A stretch of DNA of 64,000 nucleotides from Ziziphus jujuba (taxonomy: Eukaryota > Streptophyta > Magnoliopsida > Rosales > Rhamnaceae): contig NC_083386.1 in assembly GCF_031755915.1 (NCBI RefSeq), positions 8,618,001 through 8,682,000 on the forward strand. Direction: 5' to 3'. Under the pieces are notes generated by a model. The model searched no databases, was not told the DNA's origin, and saw only the letters and a list, made by a program, of their open reading frames with translations. The stretch's first letter is position 1; every line of letters starts with the position of its first letter. A program made the position numbers and the translations under genes. Below are positions 47,312-58,110 of this stretch, piece by piece.

Positions 47312-48430
47312 ATGCAGTCGAAAAATCTGCTTTCTTTGTTGCAAAAACGTTTTCTGGCAACATCGGCAACACTTGCTGCTGCTACTACTGCTTCACAACC
47401 AAACCCAACATTCGCAGTTCAATTCTTGGTGAACTCATGTGGGCTTCCTTTGGAATTGGCTTTAGCTGCCTCCAAATCCCTCAAACTCGACCATAACAAT
47501 TCCCAGAAACCCCAATCCGTGCTCAGTTTATTAAAATCTCATCAATTCGACGATACCCAGATAGCCAATTTGATCTCAAAGCGTCCCTCCATTCTCCAAT
47601 CCAGGATACATAGCAATCTCAGTCCCAAACTTCAGTTCTTGGTCGAAAATGGCTTCGCCGGCAACCTACTTCCCAAGCTGATCATGTCGAATCCCGAAAT
47701 TCTAGGTCGAAGCTTGGTTTCCCACATAAAACCGACATATGAATTCCTCAAAAAATTCTTGAAAACCGAGGAGAGAGTTGTGGCTTCGGTGAATCGAACT
47801 TCATGGCTTCTAACTTCGGAACCCAAATCCAAATTGCTACCAAATATGGAGATTTTGATGAGAGAAGGAGTTCCCGAGAAAACGGTGACCCAGCTTCTAC
47901 TTTCTCATCCCAGAGCGTTGATGCAGAAGGTGGAGAGAATGGTTCTCTGCATCGAAGCTGTGAAGGGGTTGGGTCTCCAACCGGGTTCTCCAATGTTCAC
48001 AGAAGCTGTTCGAGTAAAGTCCTCAATGAGCGATTCAACATGGAACAAAAAAGTGCAAGTTTTCAAGGACTTGGGTTGGTCTGAAGAAGATATTTTTCAT
48101 GCTTTTGTACGTTGTCCAAATTCTTTAGCTTATTCGGAGGAGAAAATTCGGAGAGCCATGGATTTCTATATGAAGACTATGAAGTTGGAGTTGGAAGAAA
48201 TAATTTCTTCTCCCAAGTTGCTTAGCTTTTCAATTGAGGCAAGAATTCGTCCAAGATACCAAGTTTTGACGGTTTTAGTGTCTAAGGGGCTGATTAAACA
48301 TGACAACAAACCCCGCTTTGTGTTTGAACAATCTGAGACTAGATTCTTGGGCAACTTCATTTTCAAGTATATCGGTGAAATTCCAAATTTGTTGGAAATG
48401 TATAATGCTGCCAAAGCAAAGGCAATGTGA
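47312..48430 (+). CDS. mTERF-family organelle factor 1, intact
   Basis: Intronless gene, 372 aa, starting MQSKNLLSLLQKRFLATSAT, an N-terminus typical of mitochondrial or plastid targeting (basic and hydroxylated, few acids). Repeated mTERF helical motifs follow, each with a central proline in LxxxP-like contexts: LISKRPSILQSRI, LIMSNPEILGRSL, LLLSHPRALMQKVE, FVRCPNSLAYSEEKI, IISSPKLLSFSIEARIRPRY. It ends in the conserved plant C-terminus GEIPNLLEMYNAAKAKAM. mTERFs bind organelle nucleic acids and affect transcription, splicing or translation; the target is unknown. The start is chosen because the paralogues begin identically (M-x-x-KNLLSLLQKR). It is the first of four mTERF sequences in tandem. 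Confidence 0.93.
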   Translation: MQSKNLLSLLQKRFLATSATLAAATTASQPNPTFAVQFLVNSCGLPLELALAASKSLKLDHNNSQKPQSVLSLLKSHQFDDTQIANLISKRPSILQSRIHSNLSPKLQFLVENGFAGNLLPKLIMSNPEILGRSLVSHIKPTYEFLKKFLKTEERVVASVNRTSWLLTSEPKSKLLPNMEILMREGVPEKTVTQLLLSHPRALMQKVERMVLCIEAVKGLGLQPGSPMFTEAVRVKSSMSDSTWNKKVQVFKDLGWSEEDIFHAFVRCPNSLAYSEEKIRRAMDFYMKTMKLELEEIISSPKLLSFSIEARIRPRYQVLTVLVSKGLIKHDNKPRFVFEQSETRFLGNFIFKYIGEIPNLLEMYNAAKAKAM

Positions 48431-49159
48431 TGATGATGATAATTTTTTTTTTGCTTGAAGATGATGATGATAATTTATGGTAATTAAGTTTCGTCCGAAT
48501 TAATGTCCAAAAAAAATAGTTTGGTCGAAATTTACTCTCTGATTTTCTCATGGCATGAAATACTTTCTCTATGAATATAGTGCATATTTTTTAAGAGTAT
48601 ACTTTCTCTATGAATATAGGTACAGATTATATGATCTTATTGGGAGGCCTAGTGTTATTTTCAATGATTTTGCACTTTAGTTCTTATCATTATTTTCGAA
48701 TAGAAAAGTATTATTTGTCCTTGGTGGGTCATTTGTTAACAATTTAAATAATTATTATTAAAATAATTATTTTTAAAAATATAAAATAAAAATAATAAAA
48801 TTTAATTAAAATTTATTATATAAAATGACTAATAACAAAATTCTTGAATATTGCGTGAACAATAATAACTATCACATTTAGTGGTTACTCATTCTTGAAA
48901 ATGAAAAGATTTATCAGGTTTTGCCTTCTGTAAATTCCTTTATCACGCAACTTTTATATAAATCCGTTTTTTTTTTTTTTTACCTCTTTTGTTTAGTTTT
49001 ATTGATAATGGCAAGCATCTAATTGAACGAAAAGAAGAATTTTTGAAGCTTTATTGAAAAACATGATAAAGAAACCATTATTAAAAAAAAATAATAATAA
49101 AATAAAATAAAATAAATTGAAATATATATATATATATATAATTACATATTATTTTATAT

Positions 49160-49200
<41 letters not shown>

Positions 49201-49469
49201 TAATAATCCATCTAATTTACAAGCGAGTCAAAACCTTTTCTTTTTCATTTTTATGATTCGAGCTCTACCACAGATTATTAGTATTATTATTTAAAAAAAA
49301 AAAAAAAAAAAAAAAACCTGTTTTTGAGACATACGTCAAAATTTTCAGCCAAAAAAAAGAGATATACGTCAAAATTCTAAAAGTTGAGAAAGAGCGGTTA
49401 TGGTAGACCGTGAAATTAATCGTGCTCATCTGCTTTTTCTACTGCTTCTTCAATCAAGTGGCGCCAGCC
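48431..49469. other. mTERF spacer, AT-rich
   Basis: No gene seen. Contains the 3' flank of mTERF 1, TA microsatellites (about 49122-49140 and 49166-49197) and a poly-A tract (about 49291-49316). The 3' flank block (ATTTTCTCATGGCA, TTTTACCTCTTTTGTTTAG) recurs behind the other mTERF copies. Confidence 0.65.
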
Positions 49470-50571
49470 ATGGAGTTCAAAAATCTGCTTTCTGTGCTGC
49501 GAAAACGTTTCCTGGCAACATCGGCAACATTGTCTACTATTGCTACTACTACAAACGCTTCGCCAAACCCATCCTTCACAGTTCACTTTTTGGTAAATTC
49601 CTGTGGGCTTCCATTGGAAGTCGCTATTTCTGCCTCCAAAACCCTCAAACTCGACCAGAACAATACCCACAATCCCGAATCCGTGCTCAGATTCTTAAAG
49701 TCTCACAAATTCGACGATACCCAGATAGCCAATTTGATCTCAAAGAGTCCCTCCATCCTCCGATCCAGGATAAGTACCAATCTCAGGCCAAAATTTCAGT
49801 TTTTGGTCGAAAATGGCTTCGATGGCGAGCGTCTTCCGAAGCTGATCATGCAGAATACCTTCATTCTGCGTCGAAGCTTGGGTTCCCACATTAAACCCAC
49901 GTACGAATTCCTTAAGAAGTTCTTGAAAACCGAGGAGAGAGTTGTGTCTTCTGTAAAGCGAGCTTCGTGGCTTTTGACCTCGGATCCTGCTAAATTGGTA
50001 CCAAACATGGAGCTTTTAATCAGAGAAGGAGTTCCTGATGAGCGCGTGGCTCACCTTCTATCTTCTCAACCCAGAACGTTAATGCACAAGGTGGAAAGAC
50101 TGGTTGTCTGCATCAAAACCGTGAAGGAATTGGGTTTACAACCGAGTAGCGCAACGTTCACAGAAGCTGTTCGAATAATGGTCTCAATGACCGAGTCAAC
50201 ATGGAACAAGAAAATGGAAACTTTCAAGGAATTGGGGTGGTCTGAATATGATATTATTCATGCATTTATACGTTGTCCTTTATGTTTAGCTTATTCGGAG
50301 GAGAAAATTCGGAGAGCCATGGATTTCTATTTGAAGACTATGAAGTTGGAGTTGGAAGATATCATTTCCTCTCCCATGTTGCTTTCCTTTTCCAAGGTAC
50401 CATGTTCTGAAGGTTTTGGTTTCTAAGGGGCTGATTAAACATGATAACAAACCAGCTTGGGTGTTTCAACGATCCGAGACAGCATTCTTGAACAACTTTG
50501 TTTTCAAGTATGCAGGTGAAGTTCCGAATTTGTTGGAAATGTATAATGCTGTCAAAACAAAGGCAATTTGA
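49470..50571 (+). pseudogene. mTERF-family gene 2, frameshifted near the C-terminus
   Basis: Intronless mTERF paralogue starting MEFKNLLSVLRKRFLATSAT at 49470. It is open for 318 codons with the motifs LISKSPSILRSRI, LIMQNTFILRRSL, LLSSQPRTLMHKVE and FIRCPLCLAYSEEKI, and stops at 50426. Compared with mTERF 3, 20 bp are missing near 50395, between LLSFS and the RY of the C-terminal module, which shifts the frame. The remaining C-terminal coding sequence (KHDNKPAWVFQRSETAFL, then GEVPNLLEMYNA) continues in another frame to a stop at 50571. It could yield a protein lacking about 60 C-terminal residues, or be a young pseudogene. Codons elsewhere are undamaged. Confidence 0.85.
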
Positions 50572-50933
50572 TGATGATATTTAATGAAACAGAGTACGTG
50601 GACATTTTTCAAATTGTGGTAATTCAAGTTTGATCTAAATTTATTGTCTGATTTTTTCATGGCAAACGTGCATATTTTAGGAGTTATATATAATTTCTCA
50701 ATGCATATACAGATTCTATGATATTATAAATAAACACACCCTTATTTAGGAAAAAAGATCCTAAATTTTCTATGATTTTGCACTCTTTCTTGTCTCCAAC
50801 AAATGCCCCCTGAATTTAGCATTTGGTGGATTCTTACTCGTTAAAATGAAAAGATTTTACTCTTTTATATTCCTTTATTGATTATGCAACCTTTTGGGTA
50901 GATTATGTTTTACCTCTTTAGAAACCCAACTTT

Positions 50934-51411
50934 TGGAATTGGGTTTCCAACCGAGTAGTGCAATGTTCACGGAAGCTTTTCGAATAGTGGTCTCAATGAC
51001 CGATTCTACATGGAAGAAAAAAATGGATGCTTTCAAGGAATTGGGGTGGTCTTAAAATGATATTATTTTTGCATTTATGCGTGTCCCATATGCTTAGCTT
51101 ATTCCGAGGTGAAAGTTCGGAGAGCCATGGATTTCTATCTGAAGACATATGAAGTTGGAGTTGGAAGATATATTTCTACACCAAGGTTGATTAACTTTTC
51201 CATTGAGGGAAGAATTCTCCCAAGGTACCTAGTTCTGATGGTTTTGTTTTCTATGGGGCTGATTGAACATGACAACAAACCCTTTTGGATGTTTTACCAA
51301 TCTGAGACAGCATTCTTGGACAACTATGTTTTCAAGTATGTGGATGAGTACCACATTTGTTGGAAATGTAAAATGCTGCCGAAACAAAGGCAATTTGATG
51401 ATGATATTTGA
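50934..51411 (+). pseudogene. mTERF C-terminal fragment
   Basis: Begins mid-gene (ELGFQPSSAMFTEAFRIVVS) right after 3'-flank sequence of mTERF 2, so an internal recombination junction lies near 50930. A TAA follows ELGWS near 51052, and further indels are present. The end (GRILPRYLVLMVLFSMGLIE, then HDNKPFWMFYQSETAFLDNY) reads open from 51109 to 51411. The N-terminal half is absent. Confidence 0.85.
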
Positions 51412-51862
51412 TGAAACAGAGTATGTGTAGATTTTTCAAGTTGTTGTAATTCTAAGTTTTATCAAATTTCTCATCTGATTTTCTCATGGCAACCATATGC
51501 ATATTTTTGGAGTTATATAGAATCTCTCTTATGAGTACACATCCTCTATGATCTTATTGGTACACAAGCTGTTATTTAGTTACAAAGAGGGTCCTAAATA
51601 TTCTATGATTTTGTGCTCTGAATATTTCCTGAACTAATATTTACTATCACATTTGGTGGATTCGTACTCTTGAAAATGAAAAGATAGCAACTTCTGTATA
51701 GAATCTGTTTTACCTTTTTTTCTTCTAGCTTTGTCAATAGCAAGAATCTAATTAAAATTATTAAAAAAAAAAAAAAGCATCTAATTAAAATCGTCTGAAA
51801 GAAGAACTTTGAATCTTTGTTGAAAAAAATTTGAAAAAGAAACCAAACAAATATCGCCCCCG

Positions 51863-51908
<46 letters not shown>

Positions 51909-52280
51909 AATAAAAATAAAAATAAAAAAGCCTATTCTATGGTGTTAGAAATGCCCTGAAAGTCGTTGACTTGTGTGACAGGCGAGACGCCAGACGAATG
52001 AGTTGTGTGGGGTGAAACACATCATCTGTTGGGCGCAAGAGGCTTGTCTACTTCAAATGATAAATGGAGATTTGTCTTGAATTTTTCTTCACGCTTGAAT
52101 GCATGCAGTCTTCCTCATTGCTAGGTGTGATTCCCACTTTCATTACACAAGACTTGTTTTTCAGGTTTCAATATTTGTGATATAAACTTATGATTTAACA
52201 AACCTGAAAAAGACGTAGATAATTGGGAAAAAAAAAATGACAAAAAATAAATAAATAAAAGAACAAGTACATTTGAATTA
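51412..52280. other. spacer with long C run
   Basis: Contains the 3' flank of the mTERF fragment and a C-rich run ending in about 40 uninterrupted C (about 51855-51898) followed by poly-A. It also holds a spacer block (about 51960-52160; CATCATCTGTTGGGC, TGAATGCATGCAGTC) that recurs at 55910-56160 and 57370-57600. No gene seen. Confidence 0.7.
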
Positions 52281-53835
52281 CCAGAAACATGGATGAAATT
52301 AGCTCGTTGATCCTTCTCAAGTTCTATGCACAACTACTCTTAGTTTTATTTACTGCAGTTTTTGAAATATGATAAACCTTGGCCCATTCCCTTCCCTTCT
52401 GCAGTGCATTTTGAGTTTTGGACATGTTTTGATGCTCAAATTCTGCAATGGTACTTTCACCAGGAAGTCAGCAATGCATCTAAGTTGTCACCGTAGCTTA
52501 TGTTAAAGAACTTTGGTTGTGGCATTATTACTATTGTTGGATTCTCCAATTTCCACCCTACAGGGTTCATGCCTACCCATTTCCGTCATTGATCGAAAAA
52601 ATGAAACTTAAGTTCTGTTAAGTTTGGGAACAACCAATATTTGAACATGCAGTCATCATCAACTGCTTCTATTCCCAAGGATTCAGGTCCAACTTTCACC
52701 ACATCACTCGTATCCATCATATTTAGGGATTTAAGAGATGGCAATTTTCCTAAAGGAGGCGAAACCTTTTTATATGTAGTAGATAGTTTTTTTTTTTTTT
52801 TTTTTTTTGTTTTTTTAAGATGAAAAATATGTATGTGGTAATGACATGTATTATTTGATCATTGTGCATAATATTTCACTTCAATCTGCTTCATTTTGCC
52901 AATATTACCCCCCTTCTTATATATTACCCTTTGTATGTTTGTTAAGGACTTAAGGTGCATTGGTGCAAATAAGTTCCTATCACTACCAAAAGTTTTTCAC
53001 TGCCATCCGTATTCTTGGAAATAAATAAATAATGCTTGTGGTAATAGTAATGGGGACGTGATTAGAGTTATATCCTTTAAGAATTCCATTGTAAAAAAAT
53101 TTAAAAAATGAAGAATCCCACTAGGATAATACTTTTTTAGTGAATAATACTAGTTAGAAGAGTGTATATATATATATATATATATATATATTTGAATGAA
53201 GGCAAATTAATATATCCTAGGAAGTGTTGTGTGGGTCCACTCGAAAATTGAAGATGATCTTCAATGCCGTGCCTCCTTCACTTCCTCAAGAAATCTTCAA
53301 CTAAAGGTTAATTTCCTTCTTGTTCATGAATGATTTCTTGGGGTAAGTGAGGGAGAAATTGCATTGAAGAAAATATGATGATAAACTCCGATAGAATGGC
53401 AAATTTATGCTACAACAACCAGTTTCATACCACTCACTTGGTAATTCGTTCTATTAATATTAATATTGCCTAAAAATTCTTTAGTTTTGTTTGTCCTTTG
53501 CGAATACTACCCATGCTAATTTGTGAATACTACACATATTATGTTATGATTAGATACAAAATATTCCATCCTTAATTAGATAATCTTTTAAACATTAGAG
53601 AGAAATCTTTTTTTTTTTTTTTCCCCTTCTTAATGGGCCTCATTAGAGAGAAATCCTAAGCGTTTGAATCTTTTTTTTTTTTTGGTTAATAAAACTCATG
53701 TAATTATTTAGTGAGATTGTCCTTCTGGGGAAACACAGGTCTATCGTACCGCTCGACTGTTAGAATTTGTATGTTGAAATGTGGATTTAAGGTTTGAAGT
53801 ACTTTCTCATGGATTTCCATTGTACATGTTCCATA
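52281..53835 (-). pseudogene. NLR pseudogene A (3' LRR end, interrupted)
   Basis: 52281-52770 is a degenerate copy of the 3' end of the intact NLR (about 58100-58590), and 53720-53835 matches its next part (about 58630-58745; TTCTCATGGATTTCCATTGTAC). Between them lies about 950 bp of unrelated AT-rich sequence with a TA microsatellite (about 53164-53192), an apparent insertion. It is missing everything upstream, including the NB-ARC region, so it cannot encode a receptor. Confidence 0.75.
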
Positions 53836-53855
53836 GAGCCCAAAAACACACCAAA

Positions 53856-53886
<31 letters not shown>

Positions 53887-54439
53887 TTTATTTTTGAAAT
53901 ATTTGATTTTGTTTTAACTTTTGAGGTTTAAAAGCAATTTTTAAAATGTTTGATTAATTTTATGGAATAGTGTAGTTTAGACCTCTAGTGGAGGTTAAAA
54001 TCAAATCACTTTAAGTATAGCTTCTCTATTTGCAACCCAAAAAAGAAAAAGTATAGCTTCTCATTATGGGAAAAAAAAAAAAAAAAAAAAACTGCTGATA
54101 ACAATAATAATAATAATAATAAGAGTATAGTTTCTCTCGAATAAAATAAAATGAAAAAATGTGTAGCTTCTCAAAGCTAGTATGAAAAAAATTTAAAAAA
54201 GCTAGACAATATTAAAAGTTATTTTGAATACTATCTGAGGAAGCTCACACTGTACAAAATAGAAGTACTATCAGTATTATTGTTATTACAAATTATAAGC
54301 TTAATTAATTAGTTCAACAAGATAATAAAAAATATGAAATTTAAAAATTATTAAAAAAAAAAAAAAAAAAAAAAAGCATCAGCAACAACAGCCCGACCTG
54401 GTCCCTCCGATCGCAAACTCAAAGTGGCGATTGGTAGCA

Positions 54440-55507
54440 ATGCAGCTGAAAAATCTACTTTCTTTGCTGCAGAAACGCTTTTTCAAAACATCGACAATAC
54501 TTTCTGCTACTTCTTCAATCCCATCATCATCGTTCACAGCTCTCTCTGCTCCCAAAACCCTCCAAGTCGACAAGAGCAATGCCCAGAATCCCCAATCCGT
54601 GCTCAGTTTCTTGAAATCTTACAAATTCGATGATACCCAGATAGCCAAATTGATCTCACAGCGTCCCTCCCTCCTTCAATCGAAGATACTAACCAATCTC
54701 AGCCCCAAATTTCAGTTCTTGGTCGAAAATGGCTTCTCTGGCGAGCTTCTTCCAAAGCTGATCGTGTCAAATTCCAGAATTCTGTATCGAAGCTTGGATT
54801 CCAAAATCAAACCCATGTACGAATTGCTCAAGAAATTCTTGGAAACCGAAGAGAGAGTTGTGGCTTCGGTGATGCGAGCCTCATGGATGTTAACCTCCGA
54901 TACCACACCGTTGGTGCCAAATATGGAACTTTTGATAAGAGAAGGAGTTCCTGAAAAGCGCGTGATTCACCTTCTACTTTCTCACCCCAGAACGTTTATG
55001 CACAAGGTAGAAAGAATGATTGTCTGCATTCAAACTGCGAAGGAATTGGGTTTCCAACCGAGTTGTGCAACGTTCACAGAAGCTGTTCGAATAATTGTCT
55101 CAATGACCGATTCAACATGGAAGAAAAAAATGGAAACTTTCAAGGATTTGGGTTGGTCTGAAGATGATATTATTTATGCATTTACACGTTGTCCTGTATG
55201 TTTGGCTTTTTCAGAGGTGAAAATTCGGAAAGCCATGGATTTTTATGTGAAGACTATGAAGTTGGAGTTGGAAGATATCATTTCTATTCCCATGTTGCTT
55301 TGCTTTTCCATTGACAGAAGAATACGTCCGAGGTACCATGTTCTGAAGGTTTTGGTTTCTAAGGAGCTGATTAAACATGACAACAAACCAGGTTGGGTGT
55401 TTAGACAATCTGAGACAGCATTCTTGGACAACTATGTTTTCAAGTATGCGGGTGAAGTTCCGAATTTGTTGGAAGTGTACAATGCTGCCAAAACAAAGGC
55501 AATTTGA
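54440..55507 (+). CDS. mTERF-family organelle factor 3, intact
   Basis: Intronless, 355 aa, starting MQLKNLLSLLQKRFFKTSTI, a targeting-type N-terminus. Motifs: LISQRPSLLQSKI, LIVSNSRILYRSL, LLLSHPRTFMHKVE, FTRCPVCLAFSEVKI, IISIPMLLCFSIDRRIRPRY, and a C-terminus GEVPNLLEVYNAAKTKAI. Compared with copies 1 and 2 it lacks the roughly 15-residue block FLVNSCGLPLE just after the targeting region. It is full length otherwise. Role as for mTERF 1: organelle gene expression, target unknown. The start is the first ATG and matches the paralogues. Confidence 0.92.
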   Translation: MQLKNLLSLLQKRFFKTSTILSATSSIPSSSFTALSAPKTLQVDKSNAQNPQSVLSFLKSYKFDDTQIAKLISQRPSLLQSKILTNLSPKFQFLVENGFSGELLPKLIVSNSRILYRSLDSKIKPMYELLKKFLETEERVVASVMRASWMLTSDTTPLVPNMELLIREGVPEKRVIHLLLSHPRTFMHKVERMIVCIQTAKELGFQPSCATFTEAVRIIVSMTDSTWKKKMETFKDLGWSEDDIIYAFTRCPVCLAFSEVKIRKAMDFYVKTMKLELEDIISIPMLLCFSIDRRIRPRYHVLKVLVSKELIKHDNKPGWVFRQSETAFLDNYVFKYAGEVPNLLEVYNAAKTKAI

Positions 55508-56280
55508 TTATGATATTTGATGGAACAGAGTATGTGGAAATCTTTAAAACTGTGGTAATTAAAGTTCGGTCTAAATATATTGTCTGATTTTCTCATGGGA
55601 ACCATCCATATATTAATAGTTATATAGAATTTCTCTGTGAATTTGCAGATTCTATCATACCATTGGTACGCATACTGTTGTTTAGGAAAAGAAATTTTCT
55701 ATGGTTATGCTCTTTTCTTGTCTCCAACAAATGCTCCCTGAATATAACATTTGGTGGACTTATACTCTTAAAAATGAAAAGATTTAGCTTTTGTATATTC
55801 CTTTATGAATTATGCAACTTTTGGGTAGATTCTGTTTTACCTAAGTTTTATTGATGGCCGGCATCTAATTAAAATAGTCAAAAAATAGAATTTTGAATCT
55901 CACGGTTTTACAAATGCCATGACAACGAGTAACCTGTGAGACAAGTTAGACACGCTTACTGCACAAATGCTCTGTGTGGACGGAACGCATCATCTGTTGG
56001 GCACACCGTACACAAGAGGTTTGTCTACTTCAAACGACAAATGTATGTTTGTCCTAAGTCCTTTCTTCACACAACATGCTCTTCATACAACATACTTGAA
56101 TGCATGCAGTCCTCCTCATTGGCAAATTCCTATTTCGTTACACAAGACTTGTTGTTAAGGTCTGAATAATTGTTACAAAATCTTATATGATATTAAAAAA
56201 AAAAATGAAAAAAAAAAAAAAAAAGAAGTAGGTTTTGGAACCTCTAAATAATAATCAACAAAAATGATGAGAAAAAAACA
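55508..56280. other. spacer between mTERF 3 and NLR pseudogene B
   Basis: 3' flank of mTERF 3 followed by the recurring spacer block (55910-56160; GTGAGACAAGTTAGACACG, CATCATCTGTTGGGCAC, TTACACAAGACTTGTT). Short open frames here overlap this repeat and have counterparts in neither sister copy, so they are not genes. Confidence 0.7.
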
Positions 56281-57275
56281 AAAAGAATAGGAAATTTGAA
56301 TCACCAGAAACCTGGATGAAATTAGCTCGTTGATCCACAACTATACTTAGCTCATCTACTGCCACATTTGGAAAATGACAAATCTTGGCCTATTCCTTTC
56401 TGCGATGCATTTTGAGTTTTGGACATGCTTTGATGCTCAAAGTCTGCAATGGTACTCTTACCAGGTAGTTTGGCAGTTCCTCTAAGTTATGACAGTAGCT
56501 AATGTTTAAGAACTGGAGCCTGGCATTATTATTAATGTTGGATTCTCAAATTTCCACCCTGCAGGGTCTGTGCCAACCTAATCTCACCTTCACCACATTT
56601 CTTATATCTATCATTTTTAGTGATACAAGACATGGTAATTTTCCCAAAGGGGGCAAAACATCACGGCTACAAAATGCTGGGGACAACCTTTTCAAATTGT
56701 TTAGCGAGATCATCTAGCTGGGGAATACAGTTCCATCGTATTGCTTGATCGTTGATTTTGTACGTTGGGATGTGGGTTTAAGGCTTCAAGCACTTTTTCG
56801 TGGATTTCCATTGTACTTGTTCTGTTGGAAAAGTATAGTTCTAGGTGGAGGAGGTCTTTCTTGCTATGAAGCTGTGCTTTTTGAGCTTCATCCACATGAT
56901 TTTCTGCATCTCCTAATCTGCGAATGTTTGATGGAGATTGTTCAAGTTTCTCAGGCTCCTAAATTTATTTAATGATCATTTTTGACATCAGCATCACCAA
57001 AACATTGGAATCCGTCTAACGTTCAAAGACAACTTACCAATCTCTTTGGGTCACTGCGTTAGATTATAACTGTTGGAAGCATAAAGATGTCTCAAGTTGA
57101 TCCCTTGTCCAACTGTCCCGGGCAATTCTTCAGTAAGTCTAAGGTTTGGAGGTTCCACTTACTCGCAGATGTGGGCTACTCTTTCAATCTTCTGTTATTA
57201 GATAAACTGAGATGTCTTCTTCCTTTACACTCCTTTACATGTCTTCTTCAAAATCTTGGAGAAAATACCGCATTA
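56281..57275 (-). pseudogene. NLR pseudogene B (LRR fragments)
   Basis: Degenerate LRR coding sequence of the same NLR as 58111-60984, with internal deletions. 56290-56570 matches 58090-58380, 56580-56990 matches about 58500-58940, and 57000-57220 matches parts of 58930-59170. A last scrap near 57235-57270 matches about 59500-59535. At about 57275 it passes directly into mTERF 3'-flank sequence (TTTTGGGTAGATTATG), which marks a recombination joint. One piece still reads KAQLHSKKDLLHLELYFSNR. Confidence 0.8.
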
Positions 57276-57598
57276 CTTTTGGGTAGATTATGTTTTACCT
57301 CTTTTCTTCTACTTTTATTGAAGGCAAGCATCTAATTACATTTCTCAAAAAGCAGAGTTTTGAATCTAAGGTTTTACAAATGCCATGACAATGAGTAACC
57401 CGTGAGACAAGTTGAGATGCTCTTACTGGACAAATGCTTTGCATGGAGTGAACACATCATCTGTTGGGCACACAAAACACGAGGTTTGTCTGCTTCAAAT
57501 GATATGTGGAGGTTTGTCTTATGTCCTTTCTTCGTACAACGTACTTTTTTTTTTTTTTTAATAAGTTCATATGATATACTATACTTGAATGCATGGAG

Positions 57599-57895
57599 TG
57601 TTAGAGAAAAATATAATAAAATGAAAACTCACTTTCTATAAGTTCAAGCTTTTAGGATTTGTGGTAATTTAACATGGCATCAAAGTCAGAGATTCAAAAG
57701 GTCTTGAATTCAAAACTCAACAACTCCATCTAAAATAAATAATAAATATGACACATATAAGGATCCAGAAAAAAAAACCCAAAAAAAGTGGATCTATATT
57801 TGAGAGGAGTGTTAGAGAAAAATATAATCAAATGAAAGTCCATCTAGTCCATCTTCCACCATAAGCTTAAGTTTATGGCTTTTGGGATTAGCGGT
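57599..57895 (+). mobile_element. TRIM-like miniature LTR retroelement
   Basis: LTR-like repeat at 57599-57674 (TGTTAGAGAAAAATATAATA...TTTAACA) is followed at once by TGGCATCAAAGTC, a degenerate tRNA-Met primer site. A purine tract (TGAGAGGAG) precedes a second copy starting TGTTAGAGAAAAATATAATC at 57810 and ending around 57895. The internal part is about 135 bp with no coding. The sister spacers at 52100 and 56100 lack it, giving paralogous empty sites (GAATGCATGCAGTC). The right LTR carries about 25 extra bp and its exact end is uncertain. Confidence 0.65.
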
Positions 57896-58110
57896 ATTAT
57901 TGGCCGATGCGGTTCCTGCTTCCATTACACAAGACTTGTTATTCAGGTCTTAATATTTGTTATATAAACTTATATTATATATAAGGAAACCTGAAAAAAA
58001 AATAATTAAAAAAAAAAAGTAGGTTGGAACCTCTAAATAATAATAAAAAAAAATGGTAAGAAAAAAACAAAAAGAATAGGAAATTTGATTTACCAGAAAG
58101 CTGGAAGAAA

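Noticed and set aside
49410..49469. Longer N-terminus for mTERF 2
   Set aside because: It would start at a GTG; the ATG at 49470 aligns with the starts of copies 1 and 3.
51855..51898. Long C run as a regulatory or quadruplex element
   Set aside because: Uninterrupted G or C runs also occur at 4209 and 23530, are length-variable and may be sequencing-prone; there is no evidence of function.
52780..53715. Insertion in NLR pseudogene A as a named transposon
   Set aside because: No terminal repeats, target duplication or coding found by eye, so only an unspecified insertion is claimed.
55936..56169. Two overlapping small open frames in the spacer
   Set aside because: They lie in a spacer repeated three times, and the frames are not kept in the sister copies.
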